From assembly GCF_000832015.1 (NCBI RefSeq), contig NZ_JXCJ01000001.1, positions 194,111 through 227,390 of the forward strand: a DNA stretch of 33,280 bases, read 5' to 3'. How positions within the stretch are numbered: the stretch's first letter is position 1; the number at the start of each line of letters is the position of its first letter. Below the pieces are notes generated by a model. It saw nothing but the letters and a program-made list of their open reading frames with translations. It made no database searches and was not told the origin of the DNA. The position numbers and the translations under genes are program-made. Shown here piece after piece: positions 15,853 to 24,431 of this stretch. The DNA is from Gilvimarinus agarilyticus (GTDB lineage: Bacteria > Pseudomonadota > Gammaproteobacteria > Pseudomonadales > Cellvibrionaceae).

Positions 15853-18800
15853 ATGCCGAGTTTATTCAACCGCCCCCAAACACTATTACTGCTAAGCAGC
15901 TCACTGGTATTAATCGCCTGCAGCCCCGACAGCGCAAAACAAACAACAGCCAGCACGGACCTTAGCGGCCCGATGCCAGCGTTTCGCTCAGTGCTGGACG
16001 GTAAACCCCGGGTGCTCACGATTAGGTTAGGCGATGATCTCAGTTTTGCTTACGACACCGACGGCGGCGAGCTGTATAAGGTGTGGGATGGCCAAATAGA
16101 GTTCTCGGGCGCGGTGTACGACCAAAAACACGGGCCGCAACCTTCAACGCCGCCGCGTAATTATTTATTAAACGGCGCAAGCCGTTGGGCCGACGGCGTT
16201 GATTACCAAGGCTATCGGCTGGACGGCGCTCATGCTCAGCTGCAGTTTGGCAATGGGGCGATTGAGATTATCGAAACCCCCTGGCACGCGCCGGCCGCCG
16301 AGGGCATTATTCTTACCCGCACATTTACCGTGCGCGGGCTCGCTGCCGGGCAACACGCTACCCTTGAAGGCTTAAAGCTACCCGATACCTACGATGTTAC
16401 CGGCGACGGCCGCATTACCGGCAGTACACTACAACTTGGCAACGGCGAAACCACCCTAACTCTGTCTTACCCGCCACTGCCCAAACTCAAGCGGAGTGAA
16501 AAAACGGCGCCCGACGCTCAAGAGCCCCCAGGCCTCACCCTAATCAACAACAGCGACTGCGCCGCCTGCCATAACGCCGAGGTTAAAACCGTCGGGCCGT
16601 CTTATGTCAGTATTGCCCAGCGCTATGCGAATGAGGGCGGTTCTGCCACCGCGCTCGCCGATAAAATCATCAGCGGCGGAGCCGGTAACTGGGGGCAAGT
16701 TCCCATGACGCCCCACCCCGATTTAAGCGCACAAGATGCTGAGCAAATGGTAGATTACATCTTTTCCTTAACGCCCTCAGCCGTCGACACTTCCGATAAC
16801 GCGGGCCCAATGGCTCAAGCGGCGGTAGCCGTTAATTTAAAAGAACAAACCCCAGAGCTTAGTGAAAACACCCCCGGCGCGCTGTTTTATCAGCATTACT
16901 TTTCCGGCGACCAACCCAATGTGGATGTGCTGCGCACCACACCACCGGCGTTAGCCGCCCATAGCCGGCAAATCCATTTGCCCGACATTAACGCCTTTGA
17001 ACCCATTAAAGAGCGCTTTGCATATCAAGTAAAAACCAACTTACATCTTACCGAGCCACTCAACACCACTTTGCGCTTGGTAAGCGATGATGGCTCTTAC
17101 TTATATTTAAACGGCAAGCTGGCCATCAACCACTGGGGCTTTCACGGGCCAGACCCGATGGACACAGAGATCTCGCTCGAGCCCGGTATTCACCCGCTGG
17201 AGATTATTTATTTTCAGGGAACCTCGGGTGCCGCCTTATCGCTACAGTGGAAAAACCCAGTCTCGGGCGCGTTTGAATTAGTGCCCGAATCCATGTTGCT
17301 GGCCACGCCCAACGATGTACGCACGGTCGAGCCCGTGGTAACCGACCCGGATATTGTCAAAACCGTGCCTGGAGACACGCGCGAAGTGGCGGGCGTGCAC
17401 CCGTCGTTTGATTTGCATCAGGCGCGCCCGAAAGAATTTGAGCCCATGGTGGGCGGGCTGGATTTTTTACCCGACGGACGCTTGGTGGTCTCCACCTGGG
17501 ACCCAGAGGGTTCGGTGTACGTTGTCTCTAACTGGGATGCCGCGCCCGAGAAAATTAACGTTAAACGCATTGCCCGCGGCCTGGCCGAGCCCTTGGGGTT
17601 AAAAGTAGTGGACGGCGACATTTACGTACTGCAAAAGCAAGAGCTAACGCAGCTCGTCGACGTCAACGGCGATGACATTATCGACCAATACCGCCTTGTG
17701 ACTAACGACTGGTCGGTAACCGGTAACTTTCACGAGTTCGCCTTTGGCCTGGAGTATAAAGATGGCTATTTTTACGGCGCCTTAGCCACCGCCATTTTAC
17801 CCGGTGGTGCCAGCGCCGACCCACAAGCCCCTGACCGCGGTCACGCGTTTAAAGTGAATAAAGAGACCGGTGAGGTGACCATGGTGGCCTCGGGCCTACG
17901 CACCCCCAACGGTATCGGGTTTGGCATTGACGACCAACTCTTTATTGCCGATAACCAAGGCGACTGGGTGCCATCCAGTAAAATTATTGAGCTCACCGAC
18001 GGCGCCTGGTACGGCTCCCGCTCTGTTGACTATGACGGCACCGCCAAGCTCACAGAGACCCTGCCCGTGGTGTGGCTACCGCAAGACGAAATTGGCAATT
18101 CACCCAGCGAGCCCGCCCCGCTCGACATTGGCCCCTATAAAAACCAAATGATTCACGGCGAAGTGACGCACGGCGGCATTAAGCGTGTATTTGCCGAGCG
18201 CGTCAACGGCCGCTTGCAAGGCGCTGTGTTCCGTTTTATTCAAGGGCTGGAGGCAGGCGTTAACCGACTACAGTGGGCACCCGACGGCTCGCTGATTGTG
18301 GGTGGCGTGGGCAACCCCGGCAACTGGGCCCACGCCGGCGGCAAATGGTACGGTTTGCAGCGCTTAAATTATAACGGCAACACCACCTTTGAAATGCTCA
18401 GTGTCAGTGCGCGCAGCGATGGTTTTGAAATTACCTTTACCGAACCGGTTAAAGCCGGACTAAACCTAAGCGCCGATGACTTTGAAATTATCCAGTGGCG
18501 CTATGAGCCTACGGCCGAGTACGGCGGCCCGAAAATAGATAAAGACGCACTGGAGGTGCAAGCATTCTCGCTGTCAGAAGATCGCATCCGCGCGCAATTT
18601 AAGCTGAAGGGTTTAAAAGACAATCACCTGGTGTATTTTCGTATTAAACGCCCATTTAGCAGCGCCAGCGATCAAGAGCTGTGGACTACAGAGGCCTGGT
18701 ACACGTTAAATGCCATCCCGCAAAACAAACCGGTTGTTATCAATACCGACTATAGCGTTAACCACAACCAGCTCACCAAACAGGAGCAAGCCGATGGGTG

Positions 18801-19428
18801 GCAACTGTTATTTGACGGCAAAACCCTTAACGGTTTGCGCAACTATAACAGCGACCGTCTGGGAGAGCGCTGGATAGTCGACGAAGGCACACTGCACTTA
18901 ACCGGTCGCACCCCCGACGATAAAGGCTGGACAACTCCGGGGGGCGGCGATGTGGTTATTACACCAGAGCCTATTACCAACTTTGAGTTGCGTTTGCAGT
19001 GGAAGCTGGCCAAAGATGGCAACAGCGGTATACTCTACAACGTAAAAGAAAAGTCCGAGCTAGAGCACGCCTACGAGAGTGGCCCCGAATACCAGTTGCT
19101 GGATAACCCCGGCCACCCGGACGGTAAAATTGAAAAGCACCGCGCCGGCGACCTGTACGATTTGATTAAGTCCAAATTCGTTACGGTACTGCCCGCCGGG
19201 CAATGGAACCGCACCCGTCTGGTGGTAAACAACGGCAAAATCGAGCACTGGTTAAACGGCTACAAACTTGTCGAAACAGATATGGCCTCACCCCAGTGGC
19301 AGCAACTTATTAACAACAGTAAGTTTGCCGACTGGAGCGATTTTGCCAAAACTCCCGGCGGCCATATCCTATTGCAGGATCATGGTGATAAGGTCTGGTT
19401 TCGCAATATCAAATTGCGGCCTTTGTAA
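15853..19428 (+). CDS. Multidomain lipoprotein: cytochrome c, PA14, beta-propeller, 3-keto-disaccharide hydrolase
   Basis: Very large (1191 residues) exported protein. The N-terminus carries a lipobox (LVLIAC, Cys about 23), so it is anchored to a membrane outside the cytoplasm. In order: a beta-rich region of about 40-220 residues without a family I recognise; a class I cytochrome c domain with heme motif C236-AAC-H240 and axial Met285 (VPMTPHP); a PA14 carbohydrate-binding-type domain at about 342-475 (LVSDDGSYLYLNGK); a sorbosone-dehydrogenase-like beta-propeller at about 514-845 (GLDFLPDGRLVVSTWD, LRTPNGIGFG); an Ig-like segment; and a DUF1080/3-keto-disaccharide hydrolase domain at about 982-1191 (LLFDGKTLNGL, GNSGILYNV). 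It likely oxidises or cleaves glycosides with electrons leaving through heme. The ATG follows GGAG by 6 nt. Confidence 0.9.
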   Translation: MPSLFNRPQTLLLLSSSLVLIACSPDSAKQTTASTDLSGPMPAFRSVLDGKPRVLTIRLGDDLSFAYDTDGGELYKVWDGQIEFSGAVYDQKHGPQPSTPPRNYLLNGASRWADGVDYQGYRLDGAHAQLQFGNGAIEIIETPWHAPAAEGIILTRTFTVRGLAAGQHATLEGLKLPDTYDVTGDGRITGSTLQLGNGETTLTLSYPPLPKLKRSEKTAPDAQEPPGLTLINNSDCAACHNAEVKTVGPSYVSIAQRYANEGGSATALADKIISGGAGNWGQVPMTPHPDLSAQDAEQMVDYIFSLTPSAVDTSDNAGPMAQAAVAVNLKEQTPELSENTPGALFYQHYFSGDQPNVDVLRTTPPALAAHSRQIHLPDINAFEPIKERFAYQVKTNLHLTEPLNTTLRLVSDDGSYLYLNGKLAINHWGFHGPDPMDTEISLEPGIHPLEIIYFQGTSGAALSLQWKNPVSGAFELVPESMLLATPNDVRTVEPVVTDPDIVKTVPGDTREVAGVHPSFDLHQARPKEFEPMVGGLDFLPDGRLVVSTWDPEGSVYVVSNWDAAPEKINVKRIARGLAEPLGLKVVDGDIYVLQKQELTQLVDVNGDDIIDQYRLVTNDWSVTGNFHEFAFGLEYKDGYFYGALATAILPGGASADPQAPDRGHAFKVNKETGEVTMVASGLRTPNGIGFGIDDQLFIADNQGDWVPSSKIIELTDGAWYGSRSVDYDGTAKLTETLPVVWLPQDEIGNSPSEPAPLDIGPYKNQMIHGEVTHGGIKRVFAERVNGRLQGAVFRFIQGLEAGVNRLQWAPDGSLIVGGVGNPGNWAHAGGKWYGLQRLNYNGNTTFEMLSVSARSDGFEITFTEPVKAGLNLSADDFEIIQWRYEPTAEYGGPKIDKDALEVQAFSLSEDRIRAQFKLKGLKDNHLVYFRIKRPFSSASDQELWTTEAWYTLNAIPQNKPVVINTDYSVNHNQLTKQEQADGWQLLFDGKTLNGLRNYNSDRLGERWIVDEGTLHLTGRTPDDKGWTTPGGGDVVITPEPITNFELRLQWKLAKDGNSGILYNVKEKSELEHAYESGPEYQLLDNPGHPDGKIEKHRAGDLYDLIKSKFVTVLPAGQWNRTRLVVNNGKIEHWLNGYKLVETDMASPQWQQLINNSKFADWSDFAKTPGGHILLQDHGDKVWFRNIKLRPL

Positions 19429-19436
19429 TAAACTCA

Positions 19437-19463
19437 GTAGCCCTGGGCCAAACCTGGGGCTAC
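19437..19463 (+). terminator. Stem-loop after the multidomain lipoprotein gene
   Basis: GTAGCCC (19437-19443) pairs with GGGCTAC (19457-19463), extended by a U:G and two G:C pairs across one bulge. It starts 9 nt after the stop codon. The tail lacks a clear T-run, so this is a moderate call. Confidence 0.4.
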
Positions 19464-19465
19464 AA

Positions 19466-19521
19466 CTATCCTTATAGGCTCTTATCAGCTAACCTTAATG
19501 GTCAGTGCTGCACAAGGATAG
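19466..19521 (+). promoter_or_regulatory. Inverted repeat able to mask the ribosome site of the outer-membrane gene
   Basis: CTATCCTT (19466-19473) is a perfect complement of AAGGATAG (19514-19521), which contains the Shine-Dalgarno sequence AAGGA, 6 nt before the ATG at 19525. The 40-nt loop makes the pairing weak on its own. The match could be chance. Confidence 0.3.
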
Positions 19522-19524
19522 CTT

Positions 19525-20715
19525 ATGAAGCCCCTGACCTTACTAAAAGCCGCCCCTCTCGCTCTGGCATTTGCCGCCGTCCACAGCTTTGCCATCAGCG
19601 AAGACTTTATCGACCCCGAAGACGGCATGCTCGATGCCAGCCAATTTTTAAGCCAGCATATGCTCGGCTTTTTACCCGTACCGGTGATTATCACTGAACC
19701 CGCGACCGGTAACGGCTTAGGGGTAATGGGGGTATTTTTTCACGAGTCCGATGAACAAAAAAAAAGCGCCAAGACCACCGGCGTAATCCCCGAGAATATT
19801 AGTATCCTCGGCATGGCCGCCACCGAAAATGGCACCAAGTTTGGCGGCGCAGGCCACATAGGCTTTTGGCGGGGCGATACCATCCGCTACAAAGGCGGCA
19901 TCGCCTACCCGGACATTAACCTGGATTTTTACCGCGTCGCCAACGTCGATTTACAAAACCCCGTCGAGCTAAACATTAGCGGCCCCGCCATGCTGCAAAA
20001 ATTGACCTTTCGTCTGGGCAGCAGCAAATGGTTTGCCGGTGTTTATCAAACTTACCAGCATATGGAGACAACGCTTGCCAACGATATCGATATCGAGCTA
20101 TTGCCCAACGACGAGCTCAACGACAAAGTCGAAGCGTTTTTACAAAATAGGTTAGACATCAGCGAGGATACCTCGGGGCTAGGCTTAATTCTTGAATACG
20201 ACTCGCGCGACAACCCCATGAATCCCGAGGCGGGTTACAACTACCGCGCCCGGGCGGTACAGTTTGATGACGCTATTGGCAGCGATTTAAATTACACCCA
20301 GTACCAATTTACCGGCTTAAACTATTGGCGCCTGAGCGACAAAGTCAACGTAGCCCTGCGCCTGGATTACCAGAGCATAGAGCCCGCGGGCGGTGAAACT
20401 CTGCCACCCTACGCCCTGCCCGGTTTGCGTATGCGCGGTGTTCCCGCCGCCCGCTACCAAAATAACCAGGCCTTTATCAGCGAGATAGAAGCCACCTATA
20501 AACTCACCCCACGCTGGCACTTAAAGGGCTTTGGCGGCGCCGGCTTTGTGGCCGAAAACTGGAGTGAGCTTACCGGCGATGCCGACAGTGTCGAAAGCTA
20601 CGGCACCGGTTTCCGTTATCTTATTGCCCGGCGCTACGGCTTTACCATGGGTGTGGATGTCGCCTGGGGGCCAGAAGAATCAGCCTGGTATATTCAGGCC
20701 GGCTCCAGCTGGTAA
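19525..20715 (+). CDS. BamA/D15-type outer-membrane beta-barrel protein
   Basis: Exported protein of 396 residues with a signal peptide ending near HSFA. No POTRA repeats are visible; almost all of it is alternating amphipathic strands ending in a terminal aromatic (GSSW), as for a 16-strand barrel. Landmarks typical of the bacterial surface antigen (D15) barrel are LEYDSRDNPMNPEAGYNYR and the LRMRGVPAARYQNNQ strand, which corresponds to the VRGY/F loop of BamA-like proteins. The lack of POTRA domains argues against BAM or TAM assembly work. A secretion pore or a porin for the preceding lipoprotein's products is possible. It sits 96 nt after that gene on the same strand. Confidence 0.85.
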   Translation: MKPLTLLKAAPLALAFAAVHSFAISEDFIDPEDGMLDASQFLSQHMLGFLPVPVIITEPATGNGLGVMGVFFHESDEQKKSAKTTGVIPENISILGMAATENGTKFGGAGHIGFWRGDTIRYKGGIAYPDINLDFYRVANVDLQNPVELNISGPAMLQKLTFRLGSSKWFAGVYQTYQHMETTLANDIDIELLPNDELNDKVEAFLQNRLDISEDTSGLGLILEYDSRDNPMNPEAGYNYRARAVQFDDAIGSDLNYTQYQFTGLNYWRLSDKVNVALRLDYQSIEPAGGETLPPYALPGLRMRGVPAARYQNNQAFISEIEATYKLTPRWHLKGFGGAGFVAENWSELTGDADSVESYGTGFRYLIARRYGFTMGVDVAWGPEESAWYIQAGSSW

Positions 20716-20882
20716 TTAAGCAAGCAGACATAGGCCCACTGGCTAACACTCCGCACCACCGCCATTTCCGATACCACGAGAAAGGCTTGCCCCAGCCAGG
20801 CATTAAAGTCCAAAAAACTGTTGGCAAGACTTAACCCAACGCTTGGCGTATCATGGCGACTTTTGCTTGGCTGGTTGAAGTT

Positions 20883-22100
20883 ATGAAACGCTACGATGTG
20901 ATTATTATTGGCGCGGGCGCCGCCGGTTTGATGTGTGCCGCGTCAGCTGCAGCGCGCGGCCTACGGGTAGCTCTGCTGGATCACGCCAACAAAGTCGGCA
21001 AAAAAATTCTGATGTCCGGCGGCGGACGCTGCAACTTTACCAACTACCATGTCGAGCCCGGCAACTATCTCTCAGGTAATCCGCATTTTTGCAAATCGGC
21101 TTTGGCGCGCTTTACCCAGTGGGACTTTATCGCACTGGTCGAAAAGTATCAGCTGGCCTATCACGAAAAGACCCTCGGCCAACTGTTTTGCGACAACAAG
21201 GCCAAGGATATTCTGAATATTTTACTCGCCGAGTGTGAACAATACGGTGTGGAGATCGTAACCCACTGCGACATTGAATCAATCGAGCCGATAGCCACCC
21301 CAGAGCATCGTTACCAGATAGAGTCCAGCATGGGGCCGTGGCGCTGTCACTCACTGGTGATAGGCACGGGCGGGCTGTCTATCCCCACCATGGGCGCCAC
21401 GGGTTTTGGCTACGACATTGCCAAACAATTTGGCCTAAAAATAAAGCCGCGCGCCGCCACTCTGGTGCCCTTCACTTTTAAAGCGGAGCTGCTCGCATTG
21501 ATGCAGTCCATGGCGGGAGTTTCTTTGCCGGTAACCATAAGCTGCGCCGAACAACGCTTTGCCGAGGCTTTGTTGTTTACTCACAAAGGCATTAGTGGCC
21601 CTGCGGTGCTACAAATTTCTAACTACTGGCACCCGGGCGATACTATTGTCATCGACTTTTTACCCCAACTGAATATTGCCGAGCAGCTTAAGCAGTGGCG
21701 CGACCGGGGCGAAAAAGCGGGGCTGACCAAGCTGCTGGCACAACACCTACCCAAGCGCTTTGTACAAGCCTGGCTCGAGTTTCACGGGGCGCAACCTTAT
21801 TTACACTTACCGCTGGCGCAGTTGAGCAATACCGATATCGAGCATTTAGCCGATTGCCTGCAGCGCTGGGCGTGCAAGCCGGCAGGCACGGAAGGTTATC
21901 GCACCGCCGAGGTTACCCGCGGTGGCATCGATACCGATGAAGTCTCGTCAAAGACGTTTGAGAGCAAAAAGTCACCTGGGCTGTACTTTATAGGTGAGGT
22001 ACTGGATGTGACCGGTTGGCTCGGGGGGTACAACTTTCAGTGGGCCTGGGCGAGTGGTTACTGCGCCGCCCAGTCGCTGCCACTAAACCCTCAAGGTTAA
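20883..22100 (+). CDS. HI0933/YhiN-family NAD(P)/FAD-dependent oxidoreductase
   Basis: Soluble flavoprotein of about 405 residues. I start at ATG 20883 because it directly precedes the FAD fold MKRYDVIIIGAGAAGLMCA (GxGxxG at 10-15). An upstream ATG ten codons earlier would add a non-conserved tail. Family motifs are KVGKKILMSGGGRCNFTN, ATGFGYDIAKQFG, FTHKGISGPAVLQIS, TAEVTRGGI and the C-terminal FIGEVLDVTGWLGGYNFQWAWASG FAD block. The family is widespread, but its substrate is not established. It stands alone, convergent with the PAS chemoreceptor 12 nt away. Confidence 0.95.
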   Translation: MKRYDVIIIGAGAAGLMCAASAAARGLRVALLDHANKVGKKILMSGGGRCNFTNYHVEPGNYLSGNPHFCKSALARFTQWDFIALVEKYQLAYHEKTLGQLFCDNKAKDILNILLAECEQYGVEIVTHCDIESIEPIATPEHRYQIESSMGPWRCHSLVIGTGGLSIPTMGATGFGYDIAKQFGLKIKPRAATLVPFTFKAELLALMQSMAGVSLPVTISCAEQRFAEALLFTHKGISGPAVLQISNYWHPGDTIVIDFLPQLNIAEQLKQWRDRGEKAGLTKLLAQHLPKRFVQAWLEFHGAQPYLHLPLAQLSNTDIEHLADCLQRWACKPAGTEGYRTAEVTRGGIDTDEVSSKTFESKKSPGLYFIGEVLDVTGWLGGYNFQWAWASGYCAAQSLPLNPQG

Positions 22101-22112
22101 AAACCAGCGCGC

Positions 22113-23408
22113 TTAGCGCTCGACCAACTGCCCCACCATTTCGGCAAAATGACTGACGCCCTGCTCGACCTCTGTTAGCCCCTCGGTTAAACCACTGATC
22201 TTGGTTTGCCCCTCGGCCGAGATCAGGCTGACCTGCTCCATTTTTTCGCGTATCGCGCGGGTTAGCTCGTGATCATGGCTTACCACCGAGGCAATTTCTT
22301 CTGTGGCTTCACTGGTGCGAAACGCCAACTGCCGCACCTCATCGGCCACCACCGCAAACCCGCGCCCCTGATCCCCCGCCCGAGCCGCCTCGATGGCTGC
22401 ATTTAACGCTAGCAGGTTAGTTTGATCGGCAATAGAGCGAATGGTACTGACAATAGTACTGATGCTGTCAGACTGAGAGTTCAACCGGTCGGTAATCTCT
22501 GAAGCCTGGGCAATTTGCTCACTTACCTGATTCGCTGTGGCTACAGCGTCGCCGAGGCGCGAGCGAGCTTCGGCGGTGATGTGTGAGGTTTGCTCTGATG
22601 TCGATGAGGCCGTCTCGATAGCCTGCAGGGCCGTATCAATACGAACGGTGATGTCACTGGCAAACTTGATAACTTTGTATACCCGACCCTTATCGTCGTA
22701 AATGGGATTGTACGTCGCCTCCAGCCAAATCGCCTGACCGTTCTTGCCGCGGCGCTCAAACTTGCCCGACTTAAACTCGCCCCGCGCCAGCGACTGCCAA
22801 AAGTCTGGATTATTGCGATAAAACGATTCCGTGCAAAATATTTTGTGGTGCTCGCCGACCACCTCAGTCAATTCGTAACCAACGGTTTGCAGAAAATTTT
22901 GATTCGCCGTTAAGATCGTGCCATCGGGCGTAAACTCTATGACCGCCAATGACGTATCGAGCGCGCTAAACAGGGCATTGCGCTCTTGTAGCGATCGCTG
23001 AGTGGCGGTAACGTCCGAGGCAATTTTAATAACTTTAACCACATTGGCGCCGGAGAATACCGGAAAATAGCTGGCTTCAAGCCAAATGGCCTCGCCATTT
23101 TTAATGCGCCGGTTAAACGTACCCTTTTTTGTTTTGCCGGCGCGTAAGTCCTGCCAAAACTGCTGATACTCTTCAGACTCCACATAATCTGGCTCACAAA
23201 ACATACGGTGATGCCGGCCGATTACCTCGCTAGCAGCGTAGCCCACCACCTGCAAAAATAACGGATTGGCATCAATAATATCCCCGGCCGGGGTGAACTC
23301 GATATACCCCATACTACTCTTAATGGCATTAAGGTCTGCCCGGAGTGCACCGCATTGCCCGTCCAGCTGATCCAGTTGCAGCACCAGTTTTTTTTGTTGC
23401 CCAAACAT
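22113..23408 (-). CDS. Soluble double-PAS methyl-accepting chemotaxis protein
   Basis: Cytoplasmic chemoreceptor of 431 residues with no membrane helix. Two tandem PAS domains, about 35-130 and 157-255, have near-repeated sequences: [20 protein letters not shown] with [19 protein letters not shown], and [11 protein letters not shown] with [11 protein letters not shown]. They are followed by a signalling hairpin with the tip [19 protein letters not shown] and [16 protein letters not shown]. The layout is that of Aer/BdlA-like receptors that sense redox or energy state, often via heme or FAD; the cofactor here cannot be told from sequence. The hairpin is short. An AAGGA site precedes the ATG. 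It is divergent from ppk2. Confidence 0.94.
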   Translation of the reverse strand: MFGQQKKLVLQLDQLDGQCGALRADLNAIKSSMGYIEFTPAGDIIDANPLFLQVVGYAASEVIGRHHRMFCEPDYVESEEYQQFWQDLRAGKTKKGTFNRRIKNGEAIWLEASYFPVFSGANVVKVIKIASDVTATQRSLQERNALFSALDTSLAVIEFTPDGTILTANQNFLQTVGYELTEVVGEHHKIFCTESFYRNNPDFWQSLARGEFKSGKFERRGKNGQAIWLEATYNPIYDDKGRVYKVIKFASDITVRIDTALQAIETASSTSEQTSHITAEARSRLGDAVATANQVSEQIAQASEITDRLNSQSDSISTIVSTIRSIADQTNLLALNAAIEAARAGDQGRGFAVVADEVRQLAFRTSEATEEIASVVSHDHELTRAIREKMEQVSLISAEGQTKISGLTEGLTEVEQGVSHFAEMVGQLVER

Positions 23409-23598
23409 AGCATTGTCCTTATGAATTAAATTCCCGTATTACGCATTTGGCTATCAGCGATATTCGCTGTCACACACGGCGGCAGCCCAACAGCTACTGG
23501 GCTACTCTATAAAGATACACCAGAATCACAAACACGAGGGTGATACAGTCAATATCGACCCCAAAGGCAAAAATCTTTCAGATTGTTTTGTTATTAGT

Positions 23599-23627
23599 TT
23601 GACTTTAGCTGAACATAAACCTTCTTA
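23599..23627 (+). promoter_or_regulatory. Possible promoter of ppk2
   Basis: TTGACT at 23599-23604 is a good -35; TTCTTA, 17 nt on, is a mediocre -10. It lies in the 248-bp divergent region, 30 nt before the ppk2 ATG. The rest of that region is AT-rich and I see no other clear signal in it. Confidence 0.3.
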
Positions 23628-23656
23628 ATATTGTGCCACAGGAGCAGATACGCCCC

Positions 23657-24415
23657 ATGAGTAATATTCACTACAAAGAGAGCTTGCACCACCTTCAGGT
23701 GGAGCTGGTTAAACTGCAAAAGCACCTGATTGCCAGCGACCTACAGCTATTGGTAATTTTTGAAGGGCGCGATGCCGCCGGCAAAGACGGCGTCATTAAA
23801 CGCATTGTGGAGCACTTGAGCCCACGGGAAACCCGCGTTGTCGCGCTGGGTAAGCCATCCGACCAAGAGCAGAAAAGCTGGTACTTTCAGCGCTATGTTG
23901 CCCACCTACCCAAAGCCCAGGAGATGGTGTTAATGAACCGCAGCTGGTACAACCGGGCTGGCGTTGAACGTGTGATGGGGTTTTGCAGCGAGGCACAATA
24001 CCGGCAGTTTATAGACACGGTGGTCGATTTTGAGGCACTGCTAAACAAGTCGGGTGTGCAGATTGTTAAGTATTACCTGGATATCGACCGGGAGGAGCAA
24101 GCCAAGCGCCTGCAGGCGCGGCGCGACGACCCGTTAAAGCAATGGAAGATAAGCCCTATCGACGCCGTCGCCCAAGAGCGCTGGGACGATTACAGTCAGG
24201 CCCGCAACGCCATGCTGATGCAAACCCACCGCGCGCACAGCCCCTGGACAATTGTTAATGCCAACAACAAAAAGCGCGCCCGGCTGGCGGTGATTCGTCA
24301 CTTACTGCAACAGGTAGAGTCCCCGGCCAGAGTGTTCGACTACCAGGAGCCCAACCCCGACATTATCTTTACCTTTGACAAAAAACACCTACACGATGGC
24401 CATATTGCCCCCTGA
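23657..24415 (+). CDS. ppk2: Polyphosphate kinase 2
   Basis: P-loop enzyme of about 252 residues that transfers phosphate between polyphosphate and nucleotides, typically making GTP/ATP or NTPs from NDPs. The Walker A motif is FEGRDAAGKDG (residues 35-45). The family block MNRSWYNRAGVERVMGF follows near 93-109, and the lid segment RRDDPLKQWKISPID near 155-169. A single core domain makes this a class I-type PPK2; NDP preference is a family inference. I use the ATG at 23657, preceded by AGGAG at a longish 12-nt spacing; a GTG at 23633 lacks any site. It converges with the esterase gene 16 nt away. Confidence 0.95.
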   Translation: MSNIHYKESLHHLQVELVKLQKHLIASDLQLLVIFEGRDAAGKDGVIKRIVEHLSPRETRVVALGKPSDQEQKSWYFQRYVAHLPKAQEMVLMNRSWYNRAGVERVMGFCSEAQYRQFIDTVVDFEALLNKSGVQIVKYYLDIDREEQAKRLQARRDDPLKQWKISPIDAVAQERWDDYSQARNAMLMQTHRAHSPWTIVNANNKKRARLAVIRHLLQQVESPARVFDYQEPNPDIIFTFDKKHLHDGHIAP

Positions 24416-24431
24416 CCGCCTATAGCGGCCG

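Noticed and set aside
23409-23656. Possible FliA (sigma-28) promoter before the PAS chemoreceptor, GCTGATAG on the minus strand
   Set aside because: No TAAA-type -35 element is found at the required spacing.
24416-24428. Short hairpin CCGC-CTATA-GCGG between ppk2 and the esterase gene
   Set aside because: Only four base pairs with no T-run; too weak to call a terminator.
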